From contig NC_007954.1 in the NCBI RefSeq assembly GCF_000013765.1, positions 1,612,001 through 1,676,000 of the forward strand: a stretch of DNA of 64,000 nt, read 5' to 3'. The stretch comes from Shewanella denitrificans OS217 (GTDB taxonomy: Bacteria; Pseudomonadota; Gammaproteobacteria; Enterobacterales; Shewanellaceae). Positions 23,306 to 32,462 of this stretch are shown piece after piece. Both the position numbers and the translations under genes were made by a program. Under the pieces are notes generated by a model. That model was given only the letters and a program-made list of their open reading frames with translations. It made no database searches and was not told the DNA's origin. Every line of letters begins with the position of its first letter. Position 1 is the stretch's first letter.

Positions 23306-25156
23306 GTGTTAAATAAATACCCAATGTGGAAGAACATCATGGTGATGCTTGTCATCGCTGTTGGTGCTTTTTATGCGATCCCAAACCTATTCGGTGAAGA
23401 TCATGCAGTTCAAGTTGTTGCCACTCGCGGCGCAGAAGTCACGACTTCGACCCAAACGAGTGTCATCGAATTACTCGAGAGCAAAGGCATTGCGGTAAAG
23501 CGCGCTGAGCTCACAAATGGTCAGTTGCTGGTTCGTGTGCAGAATGGCGAGCAGCAACTAACGGCTAAAGAGGCCATTGCAGACAGTCTAGGCAATAAGT
23601 TCACTGTCGCATTAAACCTAGCGCCAGCAACCCCTGAGTGGCTAGAAGCCCTTGGTGGTAGCCCAATGAAGCTAGGGCTAGATTTACGTGGCGGCGTGCA
23701 TTTCCTGATGGAAGTGGATATGAGCGAAGCTGTTCGTAAAATGGAAGAGGCAAAGATTGCCGATTTCCGTAGTCAATTACGTGAAGAAAAAATTCGCTAT
23801 GCCGGTGTGCGTAAGACACCTAAAGGCATAGAAATTAAGTTCCGTGATGCCGACACTGTGGCGAAAGCCGAAGCTTATTTGAAGACTCGCGGCAATGACA
23901 TGACATTTGCCGATGCCAGTGAAGGCGACAACTTCGTGCTCCGTGCCAACATGAGCGAAGTTTACGTCAAGCAAATTAAAGAAGAAGCGCTGCAGCAAAA
24001 CATCATCACCATTCGTAATCGTGTCAACGAATTGGGTGTTGCTGAACCTGTGGTGCAGCGTCAGGGCGCCGAGCGCATTATTGTTGAGTTGCCAGGTGTA
24101 CAGGATACGGCTCGCGCCAAGGAAATCTTAGGTGCAACCGCATCGATTGAATTCCATATGCTCGATGATAAAGCCGATCCAAGTGCAGCGGCCAGTGGCC
24201 GGGTGCCAGCGGGTTCTCAAGTCTATCCTCGCCGCGAAGGCGGTATTGCTGTGCTTAAGAAAGAAATCATGCTTACGGGTAATCATATTACCGGTGCTCA
24301 GCCTTCTTTTGATGAATACAGTCGTCCACAGGTGTCGATTAACTTAGATGCGCAGGGAGGAAATATCTTCTCTAACGTGACTAAGGACAATATCGGTAAA
24401 CCAATGGCAACGCTGTTTATCGAATACAAAGACAGTGGTCTGCGAAACCCCAATGGCACAGTGAAAATGACCAAGATTGAAGAGGTTATTTCTGTGGCCA
24501 CCATTCAGGCGCGCCTTGGTCGTAACTTTGTGATTAACGGCCTTGAACATGCTGAATCGCAAAATTTAGCCTTGTTATTACGTGCAGGTGCTTTGATTGC
24601 CCCTGTGACTATCGTTGAAGAACGCACCATAGGCCCAAGCCTTGGCGCTGAGAACATCCAAAACGGCATGCAAGCCATGATTTGGGGTCTTGCGATCGTT
24701 CTGATATTTATGATGATCTACTACCGTGCATTTGGCATCATTGCGAACATTGCATTGCTAGCCAACATCATCATGGTTGTGGGCGTCATGTCTATGATCC
24801 CAGGTGCGGTATTAACCTTACCCGGTATTGCCGGTATGGTATTGACAGTCGGTATGGCCGTTGATGGTAACGTTTTGATTTATGAGCGTATTCGTGAAGA
24901 AATCTTAGCGGGACGCAGTGTGCAACAAGCGATTCATGAAGGCTATGCGAATGCGTTATCGACTATTGCCGATGCCAACATCACAACATTTATGACTGCA
25001 CTTATTATGTTTGCTGTGGGCACCGGCGCCGTTAAAGGTTTCGCCGTGACCCTGATGATAGGTATCGCGACCTCAATGTTTACCGCTATCGTCGGAACAC
25101 GTTCAATCGTGAACGCCGTTTGGGGTGGTAAACGTGTTAAGAAGCTATCTATCTAG
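23306..25156 (+). CDS. secD: Protein translocase subunit SecD
   Basis: 616-residue inner-membrane protein that uses the proton-motive force to assist protein export. It has an N-terminal transmembrane helix, then a large periplasmic P1 domain (including LGLDLRGGVHFLMEVD). The C-terminal RND-type membrane bundle begins with IGPSLGAENIQNGMQAMIWG and contains GMAVDGNVLIYERIREE with the conserved Asp. Translation begins at GTG (23306) after GAGGG. Confidence 0.97.
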   Translation: MLNKYPMWKNIMVMLVIAVGAFYAIPNLFGEDHAVQVVATRGAEVTTSTQTSVIELLESKGIAVKRAELTNGQLLVRVQNGEQQLTAKEAIADSLGNKFTVALNLAPATPEWLEALGGSPMKLGLDLRGGVHFLMEVDMSEAVRKMEEAKIADFRSQLREEKIRYAGVRKTPKGIEIKFRDADTVAKAEAYLKTRGNDMTFADASEGDNFVLRANMSEVYVKQIKEEALQQNIITIRNRVNELGVAEPVVQRQGAERIIVELPGVQDTARAKEILGATASIEFHMLDDKADPSAAASGRVPAGSQVYPRREGGIAVLKKEIMLTGNHITGAQPSFDEYSRPQVSINLDAQGGNIFSNVTKDNIGKPMATLFIEYKDSGLRNPNGTVKMTKIEEVISVATIQARLGRNFVINGLEHAESQNLALLLRAGALIAPVTIVEERTIGPSLGAENIQNGMQAMIWGLAIVLIFMMIYYRAFGIIANIALLANIIMVVGVMSMIPGAVLTLPGIAGMVLTVGMAVDGNVLIYERIREEILAGRSVQQAIHEGYANALSTIADANITTFMTALIMFAVGTGAVKGFAVTLMIGIATSMFTAIVGTRSIVNAVWGGKRVKKLSI

Positions 25157-25168
25157 GAGAAGTTGATT

Positions 25169-26116
25169 ATGTTTCAGTTATTTGCAGTAAAGGATGCGGT
25201 CGACTTCCTGCGCCATGCTAAGCCTATTAGCATAATGTCGATGATTTTAGTGATTGCCTCTTTTGTGTCCTTAGGCACCCAGGGTATCAATTGGGGGTTA
25301 GATTTCACCGGCGGCACTGTGGTAGAACTTGAGTTCTCAAAGCCTGCAGACCTTAGCCAATTACGTGGCACTTTGACGTCAGTTGAGGCTCAAGGCGCTG
25401 TGGTGCAAAACTTCGGTTCGAGTCACGACGTATTAGTGCGTTTGCCAGTAAAGCTTGATATAAAAAGTGACCTACAAGTCAAAGCCATCATGGATGGCGC
25501 TTTGAGTTTAGATGCTGATGTTATCCAAAAACGCGTAGAGTTTGTTGGTCCGCAAGTGGGTAAGCAATTAGCGGAGCAAGGCGGCTTAGCCGTGATTGTG
25601 GCGCTTATTTGTATTCTTATTTACGTGTCATTTCGTTTCGAGTGGCGCTTAGCCATGGGCTCAGTCGCGGCTTTGGCGCACGATGTTATCGTGACCTTAG
25701 GCGTGTTTTCTGTGTTGCAGCTTGAATTCGACTTGACCGTACTTGCTGGCCTACTCACGGTTATCGGTTATTCACTTAACGATACTATCGTAGTGTATGA
25801 CCGCATCCGTGAGAATTTCCTTAAGATGCGTAAAGGCGGGCCAATTGAAGTGGTGAATACTTCAATTACGCAGACCATGAGCCGTACAGTGATCACCACA
25901 GGCACTACGTTAGTCGTGGTTGCTGCTTTATTTATTAAGGGCGGCAGCATGATCCACGGTTTTGCGACAGCATTGCTACTGGGGATCTTCGTGGGTACTT
26001 ACTCATCGATTTACGTTGCTAGTTATTTGGCCATTAAACTCGGAATTTGCCGCGAGCACATGTTACCAGTGGAAATCGAGAAAGAAGGCGCCGATCAGCC
26101 TTCAATGATGCCATAA
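25169..26116 (+). CDS. secF: Protein translocase subunit SecF
   Basis: 315-residue partner of SecD with six transmembrane helices. Signature segments: GINWGLDFTGGTVVEL, the GYSLNDTIVVYDRIREN motif with the conserved Asp, and SRTVITTGTTLVVVAALF. I place the start at ATG 25169, 8 nt after AGGAGA. An in-frame TTG two codons earlier is too close to that ribosome site. The gene is coupled to secD. Confidence 0.95.
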   Translation: MFQLFAVKDAVDFLRHAKPISIMSMILVIASFVSLGTQGINWGLDFTGGTVVELEFSKPADLSQLRGTLTSVEAQGAVVQNFGSSHDVLVRLPVKLDIKSDLQVKAIMDGALSLDADVIQKRVEFVGPQVGKQLAEQGGLAVIVALICILIYVSFRFEWRLAMGSVAALAHDVIVTLGVFSVLQLEFDLTVLAGLLTVIGYSLNDTIVVYDRIRENFLKMRKGGPIEVVNTSITQTMSRTVITTGTTLVVVAALFIKGGSMIHGFATALLLGIFVGTYSSIYVASYLAIKLGICREHMLPVEIEKEGADQPSMMP

Positions 26117-26142
26117 TTGATTTTTGCATAGAAAGTTATTAA

Positions 26143-26165
26143 AACCACCTACGGGTGGTTTTTTA
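26143..26165 (+). terminator. Terminator of the tgt-yajC-secDF operon
   Basis: AACCACC pairs with GGTGGTT around TACG, followed by TTTT; it lies just after the secF stop. Confidence 0.85.
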
Positions 26166-26290
26166 TTGAATTAACAATTAAAAGCCGCATTTATTCAACT
26201 TATTCAAACAATAGTCCCTCGACACTTTAGGTTGTTCACAGTAGGATAATGATTAAATTTGCCACAAGAGCAATGCAGTAGGACGATAAA

Positions 26291-26608
26291 ATGGATGAAC
26301 GAAAGACATTACTGACCGAAGGTAACCTACTACAAGCCCATACATGGAAAGGCTTATTAGAGACCTGTGGTATTTGTGTTGAGCTAAAGGGAGAGATGCT
26401 GCTTGGCGGTGTCGGAGAGCTGCCTGTTGATGTGCAAAATGTGGAACTTTGGGTCGCTGAGCTTGAACTTGCTCAGGCGCAAGCAGTGCTTGGTTCAATG
26501 GAAGTGGAGGGGCCTCAGTGGCAGTGCGTGCAATGCCATGAAATGAACGAGGCCAATTTCGATTTATGTTGGCATTGCAGTGCTGAAAAAAGTGAGCCCC
26601 GCAACTAG
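26291..26608 (+). CDS. DUF2007-like protein with C-terminal zinc-ribbon motif
   Basis: 105-residue cytoplasmic protein. The N-terminal part (about 1-70, LTEGNLLQAHTWKGLLETCGICVELKGE) resembles the DUF2007 fold, a small ferredoxin-like domain also found next to PII-type signalling proteins. The C-terminus has CVQC and CWHC (residues about 79-96), a four-cysteine pattern fit for one zinc ion, like a RanBP2-type finger. The function is unknown. It precedes a rhodanese by 32 nt and may share its transcript. Confidence 0.7.
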   Translation: MDERKTLLTEGNLLQAHTWKGLLETCGICVELKGEMLLGGVGELPVDVQNVELWVAELELAQAQAVLGSMEVEGPQWQCVQCHEMNEANFDLCWHCSAEKSEPRN

Positions 26609-26640
26609 TCCCAATATTTTATCTTTACAAGGAATTTATC

Positions 26641-27000
26641 ATGCAGCACAGTCCAGGTTTTGTTGCCATAGTCGAAACCGTACTAGACAGAGTGACACAC
26701 GTGAGTATTGCGCAATATCAAGAGAATGATGCATGGCAGCTTCTCGATGTGCGTGAAGATCATGAATGGCTGTTAGGTCACTTGCCTCAGGCTAAGCATT
26801 TAGGTCGCGGCATTATCGAGCGTGACATAGAAAAACGTTTCCCCGATAAAGAACAAGCCTTGTTACTCTATTGCGGTGGAGGCTACCGCTCGTCATTAGC
26901 GGCTTATAATTTGCAATTAATGGGTTACACCAATGTGGGGTCATTAACTGGCGGTTATAGTGCTTGGGTGCAACAACAGCTTCCCATAGTCCAAGATTAA
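26641..27000 (+). CDS. Rhodanese-like sulfurtransferase
   Basis: 119-residue single-domain rhodanese. It has the substrate-loop motif LLDVREDHEWLLGHLPQAKHLGRG and the active-site loop LLYCGGGYRSSLAA with the sulfur-carrying Cys. There is no signal peptide, so it is cytoplasmic. It is followed by a siroheme-biosynthesis gene, which places it in a sulfur-metabolism context. The acceptor is unknown. Confidence 0.85.
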   Translation: MQHSPGFVAIVETVLDRVTHVSIAQYQENDAWQLLDVREDHEWLLGHLPQAKHLGRGIIERDIEKRFPDKEQALLLYCGGGYRSSLAAYNLQLMGYTNVGSLTGGYSAWVQQQLPIVQD

Positions 27001-27086
27001 GCTTAATCATTAATGCGAACCTTTTGTTCAAGGTTAATGTTTGATATTTAAATCCAGCTCCAGATTAGTTAAAGGCAGTAAAGTTA

Positions 27087-28010
27087 ATGCAGTATTTTCC
27101 GCTATTTGTCGATACCCAGGCACTGTCTGTGCTGATTGTTGGTGCGGGAGAGGTCGCTAGTAGAAAACTGGCTTTACTTGCCAGAACCGACGCGCGTATT
27201 CAGGTTTTGGCGCCAGCAACCACGGCCGAAGTGGATGAATTTGAGGCTGAAGGGCGGATCGCACTGGAGCGCCGTCCAGCGACACTTGAGGACATGCAGG
27301 GATTCGATCTTATCTATCTTGCTACCGCGAACGAACAGCTTAATATTGACCTTGCAGAGGCAGCCACACAAGCCGGTATTTGGTGCAATGTGGTGGATAA
27401 TCCTAAATATTGCCGCTTTATCACCCCCTCCATCATAGACAGGGGCCGCTTGGTGGTGGCTATTAGCACCGCAGGCGCAGCGCCCGTATTCGCTAGAAGT
27501 TTACGAGCACGGCTTGAATCTTGGCTACCGCAATCTTTATCTCCATTATTTGATTTTGTGGCTCAGCGCCGTGATGAAGTGCAGCAAAATGTTGCGGCTC
27601 CTAAGTCGAGACGTTTGTTGTGGGAGCACTTTTTTGACCTTAATGGCGACAAGTGGGATAACGATACCCCAACGCATTTCCAGCAAGCGATGACGTTAGC
27701 CCAAGACAACAGCCAGCGACAGGGACGACTATTGTTACTCGATAGTTGCATAGAGGCGCAATGGCTACCATTGGCTGTGATGCCGCTGTTTTCTCAGCTT
27801 GATTGTATCTATTCCGACTTATCCATACCCTTTAAAATTAATGAACTGCTAAGGCGTGATGCCAATCGAGCGGGGATTCCTCACTTTACCCAGTTAACAG
27901 GGCGCTTAGCTCAAGGTGAACGCATGCTAATTTTTGCCAATCCCGTTGAGATTGCAGCCTTACAAGACCAATTTCCTCAAGCTCAATCTATTAAGCCGGG
28001 TTCATTATAG
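27087..28010 (+). CDS. Precorrin-2 dehydrogenase/sirohydrochlorin ferrochelatase with relict methyltransferase domain
   Basis: 307 residues. The first ~220 match the N-terminal CysG/Met8 module, which oxidises precorrin-2 with NAD and inserts iron into sirohydrochlorin to make siroheme. Visible are the dinucleotide fold SVLIVGAGEVASRKLALL, DLIYLATANEQLN, WCNVVDNPKYCRFITPS and RLVVAISTAGAAPVFARSLR. Residues ~219-300 align by eye with the first part of the SUMT domain of CysG (DCIYSDLSIPFKINELLRRDANR). The SAM-binding GAGPGD is replaced by LDSCIEAQ, and the rest of the domain is absent. The methyltransferase step must therefore be supplied elsewhere. The N-terminal activity is probable. Confidence 0.87.
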   Translation: MQYFPLFVDTQALSVLIVGAGEVASRKLALLARTDARIQVLAPATTAEVDEFEAEGRIALERRPATLEDMQGFDLIYLATANEQLNIDLAEAATQAGIWCNVVDNPKYCRFITPSIIDRGRLVVAISTAGAAPVFARSLRARLESWLPQSLSPLFDFVAQRRDEVQQNVAAPKSRRLLWEHFFDLNGDKWDNDTPTHFQQAMTLAQDNSQRQGRLLLLDSCIEAQWLPLAVMPLFSQLDCIYSDLSIPFKINELLRRDANRAGIPHFTQLTGRLAQGERMLIFANPVEIAALQDQFPQAQSIKPGSL

Positions 28011-28102
28011 ATAACCTCGACACTCAATTAACCTACCTGTACGGTTTTCATATAGAGTTTTAGGTTAAAGGTTTACAATGAGCCCATTAAAGACGTGTTT
28101 AA

Positions 28103-28133
28103 AACCGAGGCCAGCGTGCCTCGGTTTATTTTT
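28103..28133 (+). terminator. Terminator after the siroheme gene
   Basis: AACCGAGGC pairs with GCCTCGGTT, followed by TATTTTTTATT. It lies just upstream of yaeQ. Confidence 0.85.
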
Positions 28134-28153
28134 TATTGAATTGGAGTAAGAGC

Positions 28154-28693
28154 ATGGCGCCTAAGGCCACAGTATTTAAAGCAGCCATACAAATTGCGGA
28201 TATGGACAGGCATTATTATGCCGATCATCAATTAACCTTGGCACAGCATCCATCAGAGACTAACAGCCGCATGATGGTGCGTTTATTAGCCTTTATCTTA
28301 AATGCATCTGAAAGCTTAAGTTTTAGCAAAGGCTTATGTGTCGATGATGAGCCTGAGCTGTGGGAGAAGAGCCTTAGCGATGAAATATTATTGTGGGTAG
28401 AATTCGGCCAAGCAGATGAGAAATGGCTTAGAAAGGCTTGTGGTCGCGCTAAGCAAGTGCAGTTATACACTTATGGTGGCCGCAGTGTGCCTATTTGGTG
28501 GCAGCAAAATGGCCCAGCCCTTGAACGCTACAAAAATCTTTCGGTAATGAATATTGCCGAAGAGTCGGCCAAGGGAATGGAGGTGTTTGTCGATCGCAAT
28601 ATGAACTTACAAGTGAGTATCAGTGAGGGACAAGTGTGGCTGTCAAATAGTGAACATAGCCTACTGATAGAACCCGAAATACTTAAGGCTTAA
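28154..28693 (+). CDS. yaeQ: YaeQ family protein
   Basis: 179-residue YaeQ homologue (PD-(D/E)xK-like fold). Close to E. coli YaeQ in MAPKATVFKAAIQIADMDRHYY, LTLAQHPSETNSRMMVRLLAF, GLCVDDEPELW and IWWQQN. The family is reported as a high-copy suppressor of haemolysin-transcription defects of rfaH mutants, and its molecular role is unclear. I use ATG 28154, preceded by GGAG, because it matches the family N-terminus; the frame stays open upstream. A gene of its own between two terminators. Confidence 0.9.
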   Translation: MAPKATVFKAAIQIADMDRHYYADHQLTLAQHPSETNSRMMVRLLAFILNASESLSFSKGLCVDDEPELWEKSLSDEILLWVEFGQADEKWLRKACGRAKQVQLYTYGGRSVPIWWQQNGPALERYKNLSVMNIAEESAKGMEVFVDRNMNLQVSISEGQVWLSNSEHSLLIEPEILKA

Positions 28694-28756
28694 TACCAAT
28701 CGTATTAATTATCTGGTCATTCAGTGGGAACTCAAATAATTAATGTGATGGGTATA
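28692..28756. repeat. Imperfect inverted repeat (TACCAATC type)
   Basis: The left arm TACCAATCGTATTAATTAT and the right arm, which reads TACCCATCACATTAATTAT on the other strand, are separated by about 25 nt. Its size and ends are like the short interspersed palindromes common in Shewanella and Vibrio intergenic regions. Confidence 0.6.
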
Positions 28757-28774
28757 AAATCATCTTTGTGAAAG

Positions 28775-28802
28775 AAAAAAGGAGCCGTTTGGCTCCTTTT
28801 TT
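28775..28802. terminator. Bidirectional terminator between yaeQ and the protease gene
   Basis: AAAAAAGGAGCC pairs with GGCTCCTTTTTT around GTTT. It sits between convergent genes and works symmetrically. Confidence 0.9.
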
Positions 28803-28819
28803 GGTTTTACCATTTAAGT

Positions 28820-31231
28820 TTATTTAAATGTTAGTGTCCAAGAGTTGATATAACCTGTGTCTTGGCTTGCGCTATCAACGGCTTTAAGTTTCCATACACC
28901 ACTTGATTCAACACCTGTCATATTAGCTGTATAACTCTGAATGATGTTGTCTGCACTGCCACCCGTCTTGTTGTGTAACACAACAGTTTGACCCGTTGGG
29001 CTAATAAGGCTAACAGTCAAATCACCTATGTAAGTGTGAACAATATTAACATCGACAGTCACAGTACCTGAATCACCAGTGCGAGTTGCGGTGATTGAAC
29101 TTGTGATCCCAGTTGCATTGTTATCAGGAATCGCATAGTCAGTACCGTTAGTATAAGTGGCCGGGCCACCAGTAGCAGGTGTTGATGCTGTGTAGTTAGC
29201 CACTAGACTTACACCGCTAAAGGCTGAGAAACCTTTAACCATCACGTAGTAAGTACCCGCTTGCGCAGTTGTAATTGGGCAAGACTCGTTGTTACCGGTT
29301 TTGTATGGACGGCAATCATAAGTCCCTGTTGCTGTGCCTGGGGCTGCGCCATACTGAACATAAAGATCAGCATCACCTGTGCCACCACTCATGGTAAAGC
29401 TTAGGTTTTTTGCACCCGCTGGTACTTCTAAGGTGTAATATAATTCAGCATTTTTAGCACCGCTAAGGTTTGTTTTAGCTACGCCATTTTTAAGCACACT
29501 ACCCACAGTTACAGGACCGTTACAAGAAGCATCTAAGTAGGCTTTAGCGGCAGCGCCGTTAACCATACCATTACCTGTCTTATCATCACGACCGGCAACA
29601 CCTAAGTCATCGGCTGTCGCGTTTAACGCGGCACGAATTTGCTTAGCAGTACATTGTGGATGATAACTCCAAACTAGGGTTGCAACGCCAGATACATGTG
29701 GGGTTGCCATTGAAGTACCGTTGTAATATTCGTAATCTTTGCTACCTTGGTTTTCAACAGTCACAGTCGTACCGATTTTGCTTTTAAGTGCAAGACCTGT
29801 AGCACGTGAAACTGACACAGAAGGCACTGTGATTTCGCTATTTGCATCAACTAAGAAGGGGTTTTGCAAACCAGGAAGTGCAGTGTTCGAATAAACGATC
29901 ACGCCGCTTGCGCCCGCAGTTTTACATGCCTTAACTGAGTTGATTTCAGGATAGCTTGAACCTTGGTTGCCCACACGTTCAACTAAACAGATTTTGTTGC
30001 TCATGTTGCCACAATTAAATGTGGTGCCACTGACGGTACACTCAGCCAATACTGCTGTTGCACTGGCGTTTACTGGTGCTGGTGCATAGCTAGTGCCATT
30101 GGGGACTAGACGATTATGTGGCACGACACCACTGGCAAAGTATGACGTGCTACCAGCTGTGATATCCGCTAAACGACCTTCACCGACTGTCACAGTCGAT
30201 AGAATCGCTTCACCAGGTCCTGAAATTTCAACTTGGTTAGTGTACTGAGAGAATGCCGCATGGTCTTTATTGTTATCGACTGCCGCAACTGACATCACGC
30301 TGTCATAAGATGCAGGATAGCTGTGAGTGCTGTTACCCGCGTTACCCGCGGCAGCAATCAACAATACACCATTGTTATGGTGGGCTGCCATGGCGTTGCT
30401 TTCAGTAGTGCTTGATTGTGAACCACCCAAACTCATAGTAACGACGTTAGAGCCTTTGCTCACACAAGTATCTATGGCTGAAACAAGCGACGATGAATAA
30501 CCCCAACCCGCTTCGTTAAAGACTTTAATCACATGGATGTTAGCATTTTGGTTTGCTAACACACCCACAACACCTTCGTTGTTGGCGATAGCGGCAATAG
30601 TACCTGCTACGTGAGTACCGTGGGCGTTATTAGCGCCAGGCTGATACCAGTTACCTGTACCTGAGTTATTGGTACCAGTGACCTTGTTGCCACTTAAATC
30701 GTTATGGCTACGATCATAACCTGAGTCGATAATACAAATGGTGCGGTTACCACTTTGGCTATCACTCAAGCTAGTAGTACCGATGAAAGTTTGTCCCCAA
30801 GGGGTGGTTTCAGCCAATAAACGGCGTGGAACGTCTTCTTCAACGTATTGAACGTCGGCACGAAGTCTTAATGCTTTCAGTGCTTTATTATCTAGCTTTA
30901 CAGAATAGCTGTTGCTGCGGCCAATACGCTTCATTTCTTTAGCTTGAGTGCTATTAAGTGCACGTAGCTGAGAGAAAACTTCATTAGAGCGTGGCTGATA
31001 GCTCATGCTGTCAGATGCCAAATCAGCCGCCATTGCGCTTGATAGGTTTTGGGCTGCATTTTCGTTTTTAAATTTAACGATATAACGCTTAGGTAATGGC
31101 GCTTCTTGGGCAGCATTCATGTTTGAGGCGCTGATCCCTACAAGGTTTGGTGCAGCATTCACGCTGGCAGAAATTGCCAGTGCTAGAGTCGATAACCCTA
31201 GTGCTACTTTCGGTAACGTATTTTTTTTCAT
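28820..31231 (-). CDS. Exported subtilisin-like (S8) serine protease with PA, PPC and P domains
   Basis: 803 residues. A signal peptide (about 1-26) is followed by an I9-type propeptide (KRYIVKFKN to about 140) and the S8 catalytic domain with D169 (CIIDSGYD), H204 (NAHGTHVAG), oxyanion N297 (AAGN) and S507 (NGTSMATPHVSG). A protease-associated (PA) domain is inserted around 365-490. Then come a bacterial pre-peptidase C-terminal (PPC) domain (about 575-660) and a C-terminal proprotein-convertase P domain (about 690-803, DLTVSLISPTGQTVVL). This architecture is typical of type II-secreted proteases of marine gammaproteobacteria, used to digest protein outside the cell. The whole triad is intact. 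It is monocistronic, with a long AT-rich upstream region. Confidence 0.94.
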   Translation of the reverse strand: MKKNTLPKVALGLSTLALAISASVNAAPNLVGISASNMNAAQEAPLPKRYIVKFKNENAAQNLSSAMAADLASDSMSYQPRSNEVFSQLRALNSTQAKEMKRIGRSNSYSVKLDNKALKALRLRADVQYVEEDVPRRLLAETTPWGQTFIGTTSLSDSQSGNRTICIIDSGYDRSHNDLSGNKVTGTNNSGTGNWYQPGANNAHGTHVAGTIAAIANNEGVVGVLANQNANIHVIKVFNEAGWGYSSSLVSAIDTCVSKGSNVVTMSLGGSQSSTTESNAMAAHHNNGVLLIAAAGNAGNSTHSYPASYDSVMSVAAVDNNKDHAAFSQYTNQVEISGPGEAILSTVTVGEGRLADITAGSTSYFASGVVPHNRLVPNGTSYAPAPVNASATAVLAECTVSGTTFNCGNMSNKICLVERVGNQGSSYPEINSVKACKTAGASGVIVYSNTALPGLQNPFLVDANSEITVPSVSVSRATGLALKSKIGTTVTVENQGSKDYEYYNGTSMATPHVSGVATLVWSYHPQCTAKQIRAALNATADDLGVAGRDDKTGNGMVNGAAAKAYLDASCNGPVTVGSVLKNGVAKTNLSGAKNAELYYTLEVPAGAKNLSFTMSGGTGDADLYVQYGAAPGTATGTYDCRPYKTGNNESCPITTAQAGTYYVMVKGFSAFSGVSLVANYTASTPATGGPATYTNGTDYAIPDNNATGITSSITATRTGDSGTVTVDVNIVHTYIGDLTVSLISPTGQTVVLHNKTGGSADNIIQSYTANMTGVESSGVWKLKAVDSASQDTGYINSWTLTFK

Positions 31232-32042
31232 GTTGTCTTCCGTATTGTTAACTTCAGAGTAAATTTTTTTGTTATACCTGGGGAACTAAGCCAGATTGCA
31301 TTTTATGCGCCGAGAAATGTAACCATTTATATACGCCGTGTAAACAGCTTGTTAACTGCTGGTTGCTGTGTTTTTGTGGTTTCTAACACTTTCATCCTAT
31401 GCGTTTCATCTTGTTATTCTCTATTGGACAAATGAATGCTTTATTTTAAAGTCTTTTTCTATCAGTGTGATACGTGTTTTTTTTGCTCGGCGATAACAGC
31501 GCTGGATACAAGTTTGTTTGCTGTTGGAGACAATGTTTTTTGTTTTAAAAAATTTTAAAAAAATTCATCTAATTTTATTTTTTTGACACATTTGTTGTTA
31601 AATCGATCAATCATTCAGCCTTTAGGTTGAACTGCGTAAGTCGTTATAAATATAAGTCACCCCGCTTGATTTTTTTATAACAATATGTTTTAGCTTTGAT
31701 TTTAAGCATGAATGGAATGATTGCTAACCTAACCTTAGGTTTTACTGTTTTATAGGCTGACTAATGACTAATGACTAATGACAGATGCACACAACACTGA
31801 AGAGGTAAAAAAAGGGGACAGACGGATCAATGAATAAAGGAAAGTATCAAGACCAATCTGATTATGATGAGAGTCGTAGCTGGCTGATTTAAGTTTATGA
31901 TTATAAAGTCGTAGCACCGAGAGATGCGTCAAATAAGAGAAAGCCGCTGACTGAGCTAAATAGCACACCTCAACGGCTTTATTGAATTCAAAGAGTTTTA
32001 TTGGCTTGGATGAAAGTCATTTAACTCATTGGAAAAATAAGA
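31232..32042. other. Long AT-rich intergenic region
   Basis: 810 nt without a supported gene. It contains the upstream control region of the protease gene, a 16-bp inverted repeat AACCTAA-CC-TTAGGTT at 31726-31741, three tandem CTAATGA units around 31760-31780, and a GGGGACAGACGGATCA stretch at 31815-31830. That stretch resembles sequence I have seen near REP-associated transposase genes. A minus-strand frame of 66 codons at 31768-31968 shows no family features and no ribosome site. Confidence 0.5.
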
Positions 32043-32453
32043 TTAGTTTGCTGTGACAGGCTTTGCCGCTAATGCATCATAGCCGCCACCATTTAAAGTG
32101 TCGCTGTAGCCTGCTGCAACTAAGCTTTCATGGGCTATACCGCTTCTACGACCGCTGCGACAATAGAGTAATATTTTGCTGTCTTTGGCCAGCTCAAGTT
32201 TACTGACACCTGCAACTATGTCTTCGAAAGGAATGTTTGTTGCGCCCGCTAAATGCCCAGCGGCAAATTCCTCTGCTGTGCGTACATCGATAACGGTGGC
32301 GCCTTGTTCGATATACTCCCAAGCGGCATTAGTGCTTACATCATGGCCTTTATCATGAGCCAAGCTGAGCGGACTGGTTAACAGTAATAATGTGGTTAAC
32401 AGCACTTGTATGGCACGGGTTATCTGAACTGAAATAGTTGAATGTATGTTCAC
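32043..32453 (-). CDS. Periplasmic rhodanese-like protein
   Basis: 136 residues with a hydrophobic N-terminal signal (about 14-32, AIQVLLTTLLLLTSPLSLA). The single rhodanese domain has VIDVRTAEEFAAGHLAGATNIPF and the active loop LLYCRSGRRSG. It should act on sulfur compounds in the periplasm, like PspE. It is the last gene of the MFP-RND-DUF2892-rhodanese set and lies 9 nt after the DUF2892 gene, so they are surely co-transcribed. Confidence 0.87.
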   Translation of the reverse strand: MNIHSTISVQITRAIQVLLTTLLLLTSPLSLAHDKGHDVSTNAAWEYIEQGATVIDVRTAEEFAAGHLAGATNIPFEDIVAGVSKLELAKDSKILLYCRSGRRSGIAHESLVAAGYSDTLNGGGYDALAAKPVTAN

Positions 32454-32462
32454 TTTATATCC

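Noticed and set aside
31768..31968. Minus-strand frame of 66 codons upstream of the periplasmic rhodanese
   Set aside because: No ribosome site, no recognised family, lies across small repeats.
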